Positions 28,533 to 38,269 of a stretch of DNA of 64,000 nucleotides are shown here, piece after piece. The stretch lies in contig JASAOO010003556.1 of NCBI GenBank assembly GCA_030849075.1, forward strand, positions 1-64,000, given 5' to 3'. The notes under the pieces were generated by a model that saw only the letters and a list, made by a program, of their open reading frames with translations, did no database searches and was not told the DNA's origin. A program made the translations under genes and the position numbers. How positions within the stretch are numbered: the first letter of the stretch is position 1; each line of letters opens with the position of its first letter. This DNA comes from Zelonia costaricensis. Taxonomy: Eukaryota > Euglenozoa > Kinetoplastea > Trypanosomatida > Trypanosomatidae.

Positions 28533-29150
28533 CTACGCCGTTCCGGCCACTGGGTTGACAGAGCCGAGCCAGTCTCGCACACGCGCGATGCTGTGCGACT
28601 GCCGCTCGCACAGCGCTTGCTCCAGAGCCTGCTCGGCGGTGCTCGATGTCTGCCGGGAGACCGCGTTCGACCCGCCATGGTCCAGCAGATCCGCCGCACC
28701 GGGAGGGAGGGGGTCGCTGCCCTCGTCGAACCAGCCGGTGTTGTTGCGTGGCCCGATCAGCGGCGAGCTGCACGTCGAGTTGGTCGCCCGCTCCGGGGAG
28801 TCGGCGGTGGCCCTGGTGTCTGCGGTGGGGGTGCACGCGTCACGGTGGTCCTCCGACGCCGGCGCCACGCCCCCCGCGCGCGGGTCCGACGCCGAGCCCC
28901 GTGATGCGGCCGTGGCAAGACCCGCGGTCGACACGGGCGTGCTGTGTGTCGCACCTGGGCGCGACGTGTACCCCGGCGGCACCACCACGCGCCGCGTCTG
29001 CGAGCTGGACGGCACTTCAACGTGGTGGTGTGGGTGCGTCGTGCGGCGCAGCAGCGAGGCGCGCGCCCGCTGCGTGTGGGGGGTTGAGGTGGGCACAGCG
29101 GTTTGGCCCGCCTCGCTGCGCCGCCGTCCGGCAGACTCGAGGTTGCCCAT
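28533..29150 (-). CDS. Hypothetical protein with N-myristoylation-like N-terminus
   Basis: Predicted 205-aa protein, not recognised. It starts MGNLESAGRRR, which fits the N-myristoyltransferase consensus (Gly2, small/polar residues at 3-5, Ser6). The next residues are basic, as often seen in myristoylated membrane-anchored proteins. The middle (about 25-150) is Ser/Thr/Pro/Ala-rich and probably disordered; the last 45 residues (LLDHGGSNAVSRQTSSTAEQALEQALCERQ...) look helical. The frame is open to 29357, but the ATG at 29150 gives the acceptable N-terminus. Composition is low-complexity, so the gene call is only moderate. Membrane or flagellar association would be inference from the lipid signal. 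Confidence 0.5.
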   Translation of the reverse strand: MGNLESAGRRRSEAGQTAVPTSTPHTQRARASLLRRTTHPHHHVEVPSSSQTRRVVVPPGYTSRPGATHSTPVSTAGLATAASRGSASDPRAGGVAPASEDHRDACTPTADTRATADSPERATNSTCSSPLIGPRNNTGWFDEGSDPLPPGAADLLDHGGSNAVSRQTSSTAEQALEQALCERQSHSIARVRDWLGSVNPVAGTA

Positions 29151-30599
29151 TTCACTACGCGCCGCCACCCCCACTCCTGTGCAGTCAAGCAGGACGCGAC
29201 GATGGGGAGTTTCTGATGAGAACTGCGGGGGGTTTGTGGCCTTCTCGAGACGCAAAAGCGAGGCGGACCGGATGCGGTCCCTCGCGTGCGCTGCAGTGTG
29301 GAGTGAGCCCACGTAAATAGGAAAAGGAAAGAGAGAAAGAGAGACAGCAGTCAACACGGATTTGGTGCAGGGACCCTCACGTGTGGTGCGGGTCTGGCAA
29401 CTCGTGTTTGTCCCTCTAGCCGAAATAAAGAGGTACAGGGTATAAGGTGCGGTCGTGCCGCACGCCGCGGAACTACTTTCTTTTTGTTGTTGATGTTGTT
29501 GCTTATTTCCTTGAACTCCGGTAGAGTTCTTGCTTGGGAGAGCGGGAACTCACTGCCAAGCTGTTGCGTAAGCACTCGCGTGATGCCGAGCACTGGATGT
29601 GTGGCGCGCAGTGGTCAGTAGGCAGAGGCAAGGCCAAGAAATGAGGGGTGCCGACGGAAGTGTAGAGAGAGGGTTCGTTGAGGTGCACGACACGAGGAAG
29701 GAAGGCCGGCAGCATAACTGGAGCACCGCAACACACACCCAGTCGCCGTGCACATCAGGTGGAGGAAATCAGTGTGCACCGCAAGCCGGAGTCACGTCAA
29801 TCAGCGCTCCCCTGATAGCCTTCTCTCGACAGGTCCACGTTCCCAAAACGCATGCGAAGCGGCGCGGGAACGTGTGGAAGCTGCGTGCGATGCTGATGGG
29901 CTGTGCCGTCAACAACACAACATGACGCGGGTGGGTGAAGGACGCGGAATCCGCTCAGTCCGAGCTTTGTTGTGTACTTGTGGCTGTCTTTTCTGAAATC
30001 TGTGGAGGGGGTGCTGCACCCGAGAGAGGGTCTAGAGGCGCGACCGGGAGCATGCAGTGAGGGGACCGAAAGACGCAGAGGAGCACCTGAGAACGCCACG
30101 GCGCACGACAGCGTCTCTGCAGCCACAGCCGGGCCGCGTCGACCTCAGCTCCCCTGGCGCCTCCACCTCCGCCGCCACATGTGGTGCCGCGACTGCGCCA
30201 CCCCTTCGGCCACTCTCCGGCGCAGCTCGGTGGGCACTTGTGAGAAGGAGGTCTTCGGACTGCGGAAAGCGAGGGCGCGGCGCGCCACTGCGCCGATGAT
30301 ACCATCGGTGGTCAACACGAGTGTCGCCGCTCTTTCTGTGCGTGCAGCCGCCTCGCCCCGCCCCGCCCCCCCCTCCCGCCCCCTCGCTCACCTACACGCT
30401 TCCACCTCCCCGTCCTCCCCTCCCCTCCCCCCCCATCTGGTCTTGCGCAACCTGAGGGCGCCGCGTGTCTTGCGCTCCGAGGCGGCCCGCTACACAAATG
30501 CGCGACAGGAGAGCGGTAACGCGATAAGTAGCGCGACCCACGCACCGCACCCAACCTGACCTCCTCCTCCATCCGTTGAGAGAGCGTGCGAGGCGCTGC
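29151..30599. other. 1.4-kb gene-free interval
   Basis: Contains a TTG-rich stretch at 29483-29501 and a C-rich segment at 30355-30432 on the plus strand (G-rich in the transcript), just downstream of the SET gene stop codon. No credible gene. Confidence 0.55.
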
Positions 30600-32036
30600 T
30601 CATGTGGGCTTCTCGCCGGTTGGGAAGAGCGGCTTCACGGGCGGCGGCACGCGACGCAGCCACGTGTTCTGGCCGTACTTCGCGAGCGAGGCGGCGTCTG
30701 GCACGATCCAGCCGCGGCAGCACGCCTTTCCGCAGAAGCACTGGAAGGGCTTCATGGTGCCGTCGCAGAAGGTGGCGTAGTCCATGGTCAAGTCCTCGCC
30801 AGCCGAGATGTTGCGGGCGGCGATGACGTTGAGGGAGTGCGGCGCGGCGAAGATGCAGTTCGGGTCGCACGAGTGGTTGATGGGCCGCCAGCGCAGCGGG
30901 TCCTCCTCCCAAATCGCGTACAGGTGGCCGTCCGAGTCGAGCGGCCAGGCGTACTCGGTGAAGGTCCACTTCAGCTCCGCGTCCCAGTTTGCCTCGACAA
31001 AGGGGCGTGTGACGATGGCGAAGCTACGGCCCTCGTCGCGGAAAACGAGTTCGCCTGTCGCAAAGGCCTTGGTGGCACGCAGGTGGTGGCTGCGCTGCTG
31101 CTCGCCGGGCAGCCAGACCGACGACGTCGGGGCCCGGTTGCATCGCTTCGCCTCCACCAGCATCGACGCCACGAGCTCCGCAGTGGGCACTGCCGGCGCC
31201 AGCACATCAGGTGTGTCGGCCTCCGTAACGAGCTGCGAGAGGGCAGGAGTGAGAGCAAAGTCGCGAAAGCCCCACTGGCCCGGCGCCGAGTCAAGTGCAT
31301 CGAGAGTGAGGACGGCGGCGCCGATGCCGTAGAGGACGCTGCGGTTGACGCCCGCCGCGCAGCGCTGCGCCGCCTCGACGGCGGCGGTGGCCCACGACGG
31401 CGGCTCCTCGCACGGCTGCAGCGGCACGACGGCAGCTGCCCCCTTCACAGCACCGCCGGCGACCAAGACGCGCACCGCCCGCGCCGGTGACGCGTTCACC
31501 TGCCACACAACGACCTTGCCGTGCTCGGCGAAGGCGCGCTGCATGGCCGCCTCCAGTTGGGCCTGCACCGTGCAGCTCTCCTGGTGGTAGCCGAGGAGGG
31601 GGCACGTGCTGCGGAGCTGCACCGGTGCCTTGAGCCACTGTGCGGCGCGGGTGGCGGCCTCGTTGGAGTCGATGACGGTGAAGGGCGGCAGCTGCACGCC
31701 CGCGTAGGCGAGCATCAGCATCAACACGTCGAAGGGGTAGCGAAGCGCGGCGGCGCGGCAGCCTGTGTAGGACAAGGCGGCCTGCTCGCACAGGAGCGCC
31801 GCCAGGCCAGCCGAGACGCCGCTGGGGCAGTCCGGCTCATCCACGCACAGGTTCACAACAGCACTGTACACCGTGGGGCCGGCAGCGCGGATGCGGCGCA
31901 CGGCCCCCTGCAGCTGCGCGGCGTCCTGCACGACGAAGAAGGTGCACTGGTCAGGGCAGACCTGCTCCAGCGCCTTTAGCTGCTCTGGCTTCGCTTCGGC
32001 GTTGAGCAAGACGGCCAACTCCCGTGCTTCCGACAT
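30600..32036 (-). CDS. SET-domain protein with N-terminal D-Ala-D-Ala-ligase-like ATP-grasp region
   Basis: Predicted 478-aa protein. The C-terminal half holds a SET methyltransferase domain (about 312-425): RWRPINHSCDPNC with NHSCDPNC at 387-394 for SAM binding, then ISAGEDLTMDYATFCD with the MDY at 418-420, and a post-SET cysteine cluster CFC-x4-C (C433, C435, C440). The N-terminal half (about 1-245) resembles D-alanine-D-alanine ligases: SAGLAALLCEQAALSYTG (75-92) corresponds to 'iQGlLellgIPYTGsg', FDVLMLMLAYAGVQLPPFTVI (102-122) to 'KlltKrllkaaGlPtPpf', and CPLLGYHQESCTV (145-157) to the glycine-rich ATP-grasp loop. Key ligase residues (the Lys before the loop and the Glu of 'VEEFI') are not evident, so it may be inactive. 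The substrate is unknown; protein lysine methylation is the family role. Confidence 0.85.
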   Translation of the reverse strand: MSEARELAVLLNAEAKPEQLKALEQVCPDQCTFFVVQDAAQLQGAVRRIRAAGPTVYSAVVNLCVDEPDCPSGVSAGLAALLCEQAALSYTGCRAAALRYPFDVLMLMLAYAGVQLPPFTVIDSNEAATRAAQWLKAPVQLRSTCPLLGYHQESCTVQAQLEAAMQRAFAEHGKVVVWQVNASPARAVRVLVAGGAVKGAAAVVPLQPCEEPPSWATAAVEAAQRCAAGVNRSVLYGIGAAVLTLDALDSAPGQWGFRDFALTPALSQLVTEADTPDVLAPAVPTAELVASMLVEAKRCNRAPTSSVWLPGEQQRSHHLRATKAFATGELVFRDEGRSFAIVTRPFVEANWDAELKWTFTEYAWPLDSDGHLYAIWEEDPLRWRPINHSCDPNCIFAAPHSLNVIAARNISAGEDLTMDYATFCDGTMKPFQCFCGKACCRGWIVPDAASLAKYGQNTWLRRVPPPVKPLFPTGEKPT

Positions 32037-33533
32037 GGCGCTTGTTTGCTCGTGTGAATGTGTGTGTGTGTGTGTTGTGGTGCTCCTTTGCGGTGTACTT
32101 TATTGTGTGAGGGTGCTGAGAGGAAGAGGAGAAGTCAACGATGCGGTTTGCCAGTTCTGCGCATACGCCAGGCACTAGGGGAAGGGAGGCCGAGGACGCG
32201 GAGAGCCGGGGGGGGTGAGGACGACAAGAGAAGGCGAGGGGAAACAGATGGAGCTGAGGGAGGGGCGAGCGGGGCGACAACACTGCCACAGCCCCAACGG
32301 GAAAAGGAGAGCGCTAGGAAGGGCGCGGGACAGGCCGTCGGTCTCGGTGCTGAGAGCGGCGCAGGTGGGACACGCGTGTGGGCAGGTTGTGGGGAAACGT
32401 GGAGAGGGGCGTGAGCGCTGGAGAAGACCAGAAGGGGTGCCCCGCACGGAGGCGTCGGCCTGCCCGCTTCGCCCAGCTCGTGCCCACGCTTGTCGCGGTA
32501 CAACGCGAAGGACGAGGGAAGGGCGGGAATCGAGAAAGGAAAGGAATACAGAGAAAACTGTTGCTGCAAGCAGTTCTCGTTATTGCTTGTTTTTATCGTG
32601 ATGGCTCGATGCCGGCCTGTGGAGCGGCGTGGAAGGCGAGAACGGGGGGAGGGGAGGAGACTACGTGGTCCGGCTATAAGGCCGCTTTCAGGGTTGGGTG
32701 GTGGCGAGCAAGGAGTCGGGACGGGACGGACCGGGGCTTCAGAGGTCAGACACGGGGAGCTAGATGGGAAAAAAGAGTGGGAGACTACGCGTGTGTCTGC
32801 GTGTCTGTGTGTGTGCCGGTAGGGGTGCTAATCGGATGCGCCAGAGCGAGGCGAGAGCAAGAACACGAAAGAGGGGGTGGGACTTGATGGTGGGCAGAGG
32901 GTGGCGGGGAGAGGGGAAGGCGTCGGCGCTGCACGGCAGCGGTGCGCAGTGGCAGAGCGCAACAGAGGCGGAGAGAAAGAGGGAGGGCCAGCAATCAAAA
33001 AAGAAAAGACGATGGCGGAGTGACAACAAAGCAGAGGTCGACGAGAACACGTGCGCGTGCGTCGCCGGGGACGAGAGGAGGGAGGAGCGCGTACACACGC
33101 CGTTCGAGCCAACTCTGCGGGTGTCACGTGGGAGGCGAAAGGCGCGCTGAAGGACGGCAGTACGCCACGCGGCGGCTGCTAGGTTACTGCAGTGTCGCTA
33201 GAGCGACACCAACCGCATTGGGGGTGAGGGAGGGGGGGAGGCGCCGCTGTCATTTTTTTTTCCTCTTGAAGTGTAGGAGCTGAAGGGGTGTGTGTGTGTG
33301 TGTGTGTGTTGTGGGGAGGGAGGGGATAACGCAATCTATACGCTCTCGCAGCAATCACATCCGCAATAAAGGAGAGACCGACACCGCAGCCCAGCGGCAC
33401 CGGATCGCCCCCCACTCAAGCTCCCTCCCTCAAGCGACAAGGACGACGCGCGCACGGTGTCCCCTGCTCTTCTGCAAAAAAGGTAAGCAGCACTGAACAG
33501 GAGTTGCGTCGGTCTCACCCGCGCTGGTGTGGC
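32037..33533. other. 1.5-kb gene-free interval
   Basis: (TG)8 at 32059-32074 begins 22 bp upstream of the SET gene start. A long purine-rich plus strand spans about 32500-33100 with many potential polypyrimidine tracts for trans-splicing. A second TG repeat at 33289-33309 lies beyond the DPM1 stop codon. No gene seen. Confidence 0.55.
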
Positions 33534-34325
33534 TCAGTCAAAAATCTCGTGAAAGATGAAGGCCGCGAGGTACACCGCGAACAGGACGGCCATCCCGATG
33601 AAGACGTAAAAGAGAGGACCGGAGCGGTAGTAGTACAGGGCGTTGAGGTGCTGCAGGTAGTTGATGATCACCTTACCCGTCAGCTTCGACTCGCCGTAGG
33701 TGCGGGTGGCGAAGTTGAAGCCGACCTCCTCGAAGCGCTGCACGCGGCACTTCACGAAGAGCTCGAGCGCAATCTTGTACCCGATCGGGTTCACCTCGTT
33801 TGCCCATCGCTGGAAGACGTCGTCGCGGAGGCCGAAGAAGCCGGACATGGGGTCCGACAGGGAGGTCAGGGGACGGGCCAGCAGACGTGCCCCCCACGAG
33901 ATCAGGCGGCGGTGTGCCGGCCAGTTCTTGTCGATCTCAATGCCGGCACCGTAGCGCGTGCCGCACACAAACTCCACGCTGTCGCGGCTGAGCGCCTTGA
34001 AGAGCGCCGGCACGGACTCTGGCGGGTGCTGCAGGTCCGCGTCCATGACCAGCTTGTACTTGCCGGTGGTGTTGCGGAGGCCGTGGATGACAGCGCTGCT
34101 GAGCCCGCGCTCCGTCGTGCGCACGTCGATGCGGACGTTGAAGCCCTCGTCCCGAAGCTTCTGAATCACCTCCTGCGACCCATCCCGCGAGTTGTCGTCA
34201 ACAATGAGCATCTCCGTCGACTGCACGGGGAGGCCTTGGTCCGCGATGGCAGCGAAGACGCGGCGCGTGAGCGGCTCGAGGTTGCCGCACTCCTTGTACG
34301 CCGGCACCACGATGGAGTACTGCAT
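33534..34325 (-). CDS. DPM1: Dolichol-phosphate mannosyltransferase
   Basis: Predicted 263-aa GT2-family enzyme that transfers mannose from GDP-mannose to dolichol phosphate on the cytosolic face of the ER, supplying GPI-anchor, N-glycan and other mannosylation. Motifs are SIVVPAYKECGNL (4-16), IVDDNSRDGS (41-50), the metal-binding VMDADLQHPP (93-102, DAD at 95-97), SDPMSGFFGL (157-166) and the acceptor-site stretch near IGYKIALELF (181-190). The C-terminus has a membrane segment (about 237-258, PLFYVFIGMAVLFAVYLAAF), as in the yeast-type single-subunit enzyme that needs no DPM2/DPM3. ATG at 34325 is exact; the open frame upstream is only translated CA repeats. Confidence 0.96.
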   Translation of the reverse strand: MQYSIVVPAYKECGNLEPLTRRVFAAIADQGLPVQSTEMLIVDDNSRDGSQEVIQKLRDEGFNVRIDVRTTERGLSSAVIHGLRNTTGKYKLVMDADLQHPPESVPALFKALSRDSVEFVCGTRYGAGIEIDKNWPAHRRLISWGARLLARPLTSLSDPMSGFFGLRDDVFQRWANEVNPIGYKIALELFVKCRVQRFEEVGFNFATRTYGESKLTGKVIINYLQHLNALYYYRSGPLFYVFIGMAVLFAVYLAAFIFHEIFD

Positions 34326-34334
34326 GGCGACGTC

Positions 34335-34361
<27 letters not shown>
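34335..34361. repeat. (GT)13 microsatellite in the DPM1 5' UTR
   Basis: Reads (CA)n in the transcript, ending 9 nt before the DPM1 start codon with no possible splice-acceptor AG in between. Confidence 0.95.
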
Positions 34362-34369
<8 letters not shown>

Positions 34370-34425
34370 ATTGCCTCGAGTCTAGTTGAATCTTTTTTGT
34401 TTTGATTTTTGCCCCCTGTGTAACT

Positions 34426-34428
<3 letters not shown>

Positions 34429-34460
<32 letters not shown>
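34429..34460. repeat. (GT)16 microsatellite
   Basis: Perfect dinucleotide repeat, CA in the transcript, about 100 bp upstream of the DPM1 start. Confidence 0.95.
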
Positions 34461-34466
<6 letters not shown>

Positions 34467-35020
34467 GGAGAGTGGTAGTTCAGAGACAATAGGGCAAGAG
34501 GGAGAGGTGGGAAAGGTGGGCGCGCAGTGGGTTAAAGCATGCGGAATCGAATGTGTGCACAGACTTGCCAAGCACCGTGCCTCTATGATTGACTCCATTC
34601 CTGCTACTCGCTAGTCTGAGTTCGTCACCAAGCGCTGCTTTCCTGAATTGGCGGACAGCGGGTCCGTGCGTTGATGCTCCAGCACCCGGAGCTGCACGCG
34701 CCCGCCCTTGGGAGGGGCACGCGTTCGTTAAGGAGTGCTTTGCAGTTGCTTCCTGACGTGTCTGTTCTCGCGGTCGCACGAGCACGAGTTGCCGAAGAGA
34801 GAGGATAGGCGGTCAGCCGGAGGAGGGGGGAGAGGGGCGGGGGTGGCTTGAGAAGGAGGTGCGAGTGGCCCACGTGACAAGGGCTGGGACGGAGGGGGTG
34901 AGAGGGGCGGCGCGCAGCTCTGCCAACTACCAACGACCAGAAGAGAGAGACAAAACAGCGACGAAAGGCAAAGGACTAAAAAAGGGAGCCGCCGGTTGGG
35001 TGGTGCGGCGGGCTGCGGTA

Positions 35021-35350
35021 CTACTGGATCTTGAGGAGCTCAATCTCGAACAGCAGCGAGGCGTTCGGCGGGATGTTCCACGCAGGGAAGCCGCGCGCGC
35101 CGTACGCGTAGTCACCCGTCATGAGCAGCTCGGCCGTCTCGCCGAGCTGCATCTGCATCATGCCCTCATCCCAGCCGCGGATGACCTGCCCGATGCCGAC
35201 GTTGAAGGAGAACGGGTTGTTGTCGTCGTGCGTGGACCAGAACTTCTTTCTGCCGTCCGCGAGGTACCCGGTGCAGTGAACGGTGATGGTCTGGCCAGCC
35301 TTCGGGGTGGCGCCACTGCCCGCCTTCTTGACCGTACGGGTGACGCCCAT
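35021..35350 (-). CDS. FKBP12: FKBP12-like peptidyl-prolyl cis-trans isomerase
   Basis: Predicted 109-aa single-domain FKBP. Conserved core: VHCTGYLADGRKKF (24-37), VIRGWDEGMMQM (56-67) with W60, DYAYGARGFP (80-89) and a C-terminal LLFEIELLKIQ strand. Compared with human FKBP12, several drug-pocket residues differ: the Tyr of VHYTG is Cys26, the Asp after the pocket Phe (F37) is Trp38, and the 80s loop has Phe88 where human has His87 plus one extra residue. W60, Y83, F47, F49 and F101 are kept. Cytosolic folding catalyst by family; roles in flagellar pocket or cytokinesis have been reported for trypanosome FKBP12. The start is the ATG at 35350; the longer open frame to 35551 is low-complexity. 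Confidence 0.94.
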   Translation of the reverse strand: MGVTRTVKKAGSGATPKAGQTITVHCTGYLADGRKKFWSTHDDNNPFSFNVGIGQVIRGWDEGMMQMQLGETAELLMTGDYAYGARGFPAWNIPPNASLLFEIELLKIQ

Positions 35351-35726
35351 TCGCACAAGGGTGGACTTGAGAATTTTCGTAAAGTGGGTTTTGAGGTGGT
35401 GTGAGGGACTGAAGGGTGCAAGAGAAAGGAGCGGGGGAAGCCGGAGAGGATGGAGCCGACGTACGACGGAGCCGCCGCAACACACGCGAAGGAGGATGAG
35501 GTGCCACGCCATAACACGGCGGCACCACAGAGAGAGCGTGCCGAGACGCACATACAGCTCGGCTCGGTGCCTCCCCCTCCCTCCCTACCCTGAAGCAAGA
35601 TGTCAGGCGGGGGTGCCACGCGAGGCGCACCGCCGGGTCAACACTCGCGGTGCAGTCCGTGCGTGCCTTGAGTCTACACTCTGCAGCACGAGACGCTCAA
35701 GCGACGCCATGCCTTTTTCTGGCATC

Positions 35727-35775
<49 letters not shown>

Positions 35776-36118
35776 ACAGCCAACGTGGGCGCCGCCTCTT
35801 CTGGGGGGAATCTCGATGGTGCCCCGGTGCTCGGTGTACATGAACGACCCATCCAGACGCACGACGTCCGTCGGCGAAGCAGATGGCAAAGTCGTCACGG
35901 ATGACATGGAGGAGAGAAAACAAATACGTTGTTTGAAAGTGAGTTCGACACGCAGCGTGCGACTCGCTGCACGACATGGCAACTGCGCCTGCCGCTGCAG
36001 ACTTGTCCGCGTTGCAGCCGGGGGGGGGAGGGGAGCGAGAGGCACGTGAGGCGTTAGTCGGCATGACAAGAACCGTGTGCACCGAAGACGGCGAAAAAGA
36101 GGGGCGCGGAGGGGGGTC
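35351..36118. other. Intergenic region with (TG)22
   Basis: Perfect (TG)22 at 35731-35774, lying roughly midway between the coiled-coil gene stop and the FKBP12 start. A G9 run is at 36020-36028. No gene seen. Confidence 0.65.
35731..35774. repeat. (TG)22 microsatellite
   Basis: 44-bp perfect dinucleotide repeat, the second longest in the window, CA in the transcript. Confidence 0.95.
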
Positions 36119-36811
36119 TCAGCGCAGCTGGCCACGCACTCGCTCCTTGAGAGCCTCGTGTTCGAGCTCCAGCTTCCTGTTGCGGGCCGCGAGCTTCTCC
36201 GCTTTGGTCTCCTCCATGAGCAGCTGCCTCCGCGTCTCCTCGCGCCGCTGCGCCAGCAAGTTGACGCTGTTGCGCGCCTCCTCCTGCACCGCCTTCAGCT
36301 TCTGCCGCGCCTCGGCCACTTCGTCCTTGAGCGCGTCACGCTGCGCGCGCGACTTCTCCAGTCGCTGCTCGAGCTGGCGGCGGTCCGCCTCGAGCGACTG
36401 GCACTTGTCCGCCAGTGTGTGTCGCTCACTGCCGAGAGCGCCGCCGCTGCGGACCGCCGCGATGAGCAGCACGGCGTCGCCGTACGAGCACGCGAACGTC
36501 GGCGACAGGTGCGGCACGAGACTGCGCAGCTCGTAGAAGGCGGCCTCGTCGCGCTCCTCCCAAATGTGTGGCGGAGAGGCCGCTGCCGGTGACACGGGCG
36601 ACTGCGGCGGCGACGAGCCGTGGCGAGCGGTGCTGCGGTGGCGGCCTGAGCTCGTGCCGTTGCGGCTCGCGCGGTACGCCGCTTCGAGCTGCTGGAGTCG
36701 CTCCTGCTGCTCTGCCGATGTGGACAGAGGCGCCCCTGCCGGTTGTGGAGGCGGCGGGACGGCCTCGACAGTCGGCACCTCTGGCAGGTCGTCGTCGCTG
36801 CTGAATAGCAT
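36119..36811 (-). CDS. Coiled-coil hypothetical protein, 230 aa
   Basis: Predicted 230-aa protein, not recognised. The N-terminus MLFSSDDDLPEVPTVEAVPPPP is acidic and Pro-rich. A Ser/Pro/Arg-rich, probably disordered stretch reaches to about residue 80, followed by a small helical part (WEERDEAAFYELRSLVPHLS). The C-terminal half (about 132-228) is a continuous coiled coil of Leu/Glu/Arg/Gln heptads (CQSLEADRRQLEQRLEKSRAQ, then KLELEHEALKERV). No motif gives a function; a structural, cytoskeletal or basal-body role is only a guess from the coiled coil. ATG at 36811 is used; the frame continues upstream into repeat-derived sequence. Confidence 0.75.
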   Translation of the reverse strand: MLFSSDDDLPEVPTVEAVPPPPQPAGAPLSTSAEQQERLQQLEAAYRASRNGTSSGRHRSTARHGSSPPQSPVSPAAASPPHIWEERDEAAFYELRSLVPHLSPTFACSYGDAVLLIAAVRSGGALGSERHTLADKCQSLEADRRQLEQRLEKSRAQRDALKDEVAEARQKLKAVQEEARNSVNLLAQRREETRRQLLMEETKAEKLAARNRKLELEHEALKERVRGQLR

Positions 36812-38269
36812 GTGTGCGGCTCTCGCGTGTGTGTGTATGTGTTTGTGTACGTGTGTGCACGCTTTACGCGCGTGCGGCTGCCTTCGGCACCACCGCGATC
36901 GCCGCGCTCTGTACAAGAGAAAAGGTCAGGTAGGCGCAGTTGGCGTGCTGCAGTTTCTCGGCAGAGAGACGCGTCAGGAGCCGCAGAAACCCCGTTCTCG
37001 TTATGAGAAGGAGCTTGAATGCGAGTACAAGCCGCTCTCCACTGCGGCCCTGTGATGCCAATGGGACTTGCTTTGCACGCCCTTCAACGGAGAACGGCGG
37101 TGCGGGTGGCCCAGCTGTGCGGTGGGTGGCGATGGGGCGAGATGGGAGTCAGAGTGGGAAAGAGATGCGAAAACGCGAAGGACGGCTCGAGTGAGCGGGG
37201 ACGGGAACGCGCGGAAACGACGGGCCTCGGGTGCTCTCGTGGCGAGGGACGGTCGGAATCGCAGCACTGCCTCCTTTCACCAGCTCATGTAGCGACTCTC
37301 CGCGGGCCGGGCTGTGGTTCGTTGCCGCCACGCGGCGCGTCCCCGTCCCGACGACGGCTACGCAGGTGGAGGCACGAAGGATGCGCCACGGCCACTGGCT
37401 GGGAAGTGAAAAACAAAACCCCGTTCACTGGAGTCGCGAGACTAGAGCTCGGCGCGTGACTCGCCCTCCGGGAGTGCTGTGGCACACCACGTGAAGGAAA
37501 GCAGGGAAAGCGCTCGTGACGCAGTCGCATCCACGAGGGCCTCTACCCGCTCCGCAAAGCCGTCCGCCGGTTTTGCTGTCCTTGGCCGTTTCTTCTTTCT
37601 TTCTTTGCTGTCCTGACAGGGTGAAAGAACGTTTAGAGATGCCCTTTTTGGTTAGTGGCTCAAAACACCAACAACAACAACACCACATGCACACACACGC
37701 AGGCGGCACGACACGAGAACTCGCTTCGAACCCGTTCTCAAGACCCCACGCAGCGCACGGCGAACCACACGCGAGCAGTGCGACTTGTTCGTGACACCCC
37801 TTGGTGTGCGCCGTGTAATCGCCGCAGCGACGCCACGCATCCACGGCGGATGCGACTCCCTTTTTTTGTGTTCTCATTTTTTTTTCTTTTGCGCCGCTCC
37901 GCTCCAACAGCCGCCGCCACCACCACCGCAACTGGCGTGTCACACCAGTCCGCCAAGTTGATGGCCTCCGGTGGCCTTGACCCGGCTCTCTGCTCCCCTC
38001 CCCCTCTCCCCATTTCTTCTCCTCAACCTCCTCATGTACGCGGGTGGGGGGAGGGGCACCTCTTAGCGGCGTCGCAGCGCCGGCCTTAGTTAGCACATCC
38101 AATGAACCCCTACGCACAAGCACGCACATAAAAGCACACCTACGCAAGCACGCGTCGTTGCATCACAGCAGGGACGTGACCAGCAATGCACGACCACACA
38201 CTGTCACCAACACTCCCCTCACACACACACACACGCACACACAACGTGGACCCTGCGTCGTGGTGGCGC
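36812..38269. other. 1.5-kb gene-free interval
   Basis: Degenerate TG repeat at 36829-36857 just upstream of the coiled-coil gene, a CAA stretch at 37667-37683, T-rich stretches at 37860-37890, and (AC)n at 38220-38243 next to the eIF3L stop codon. No gene seen. Confidence 0.55.

Larger units (their letters stand above)
34326..35020. other. Intergenic region with two long (GT)n repeats
   Basis: GT repeats at 34335-34361 and 34429-34460. The first is separated from the DPM1 ATG by only 9 bp, and no AG dinucleotide occurs between repeat and ATG on the transcribed strand, so it should be part of the mature 5' UTR. No gene seen. Confidence 0.65.
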
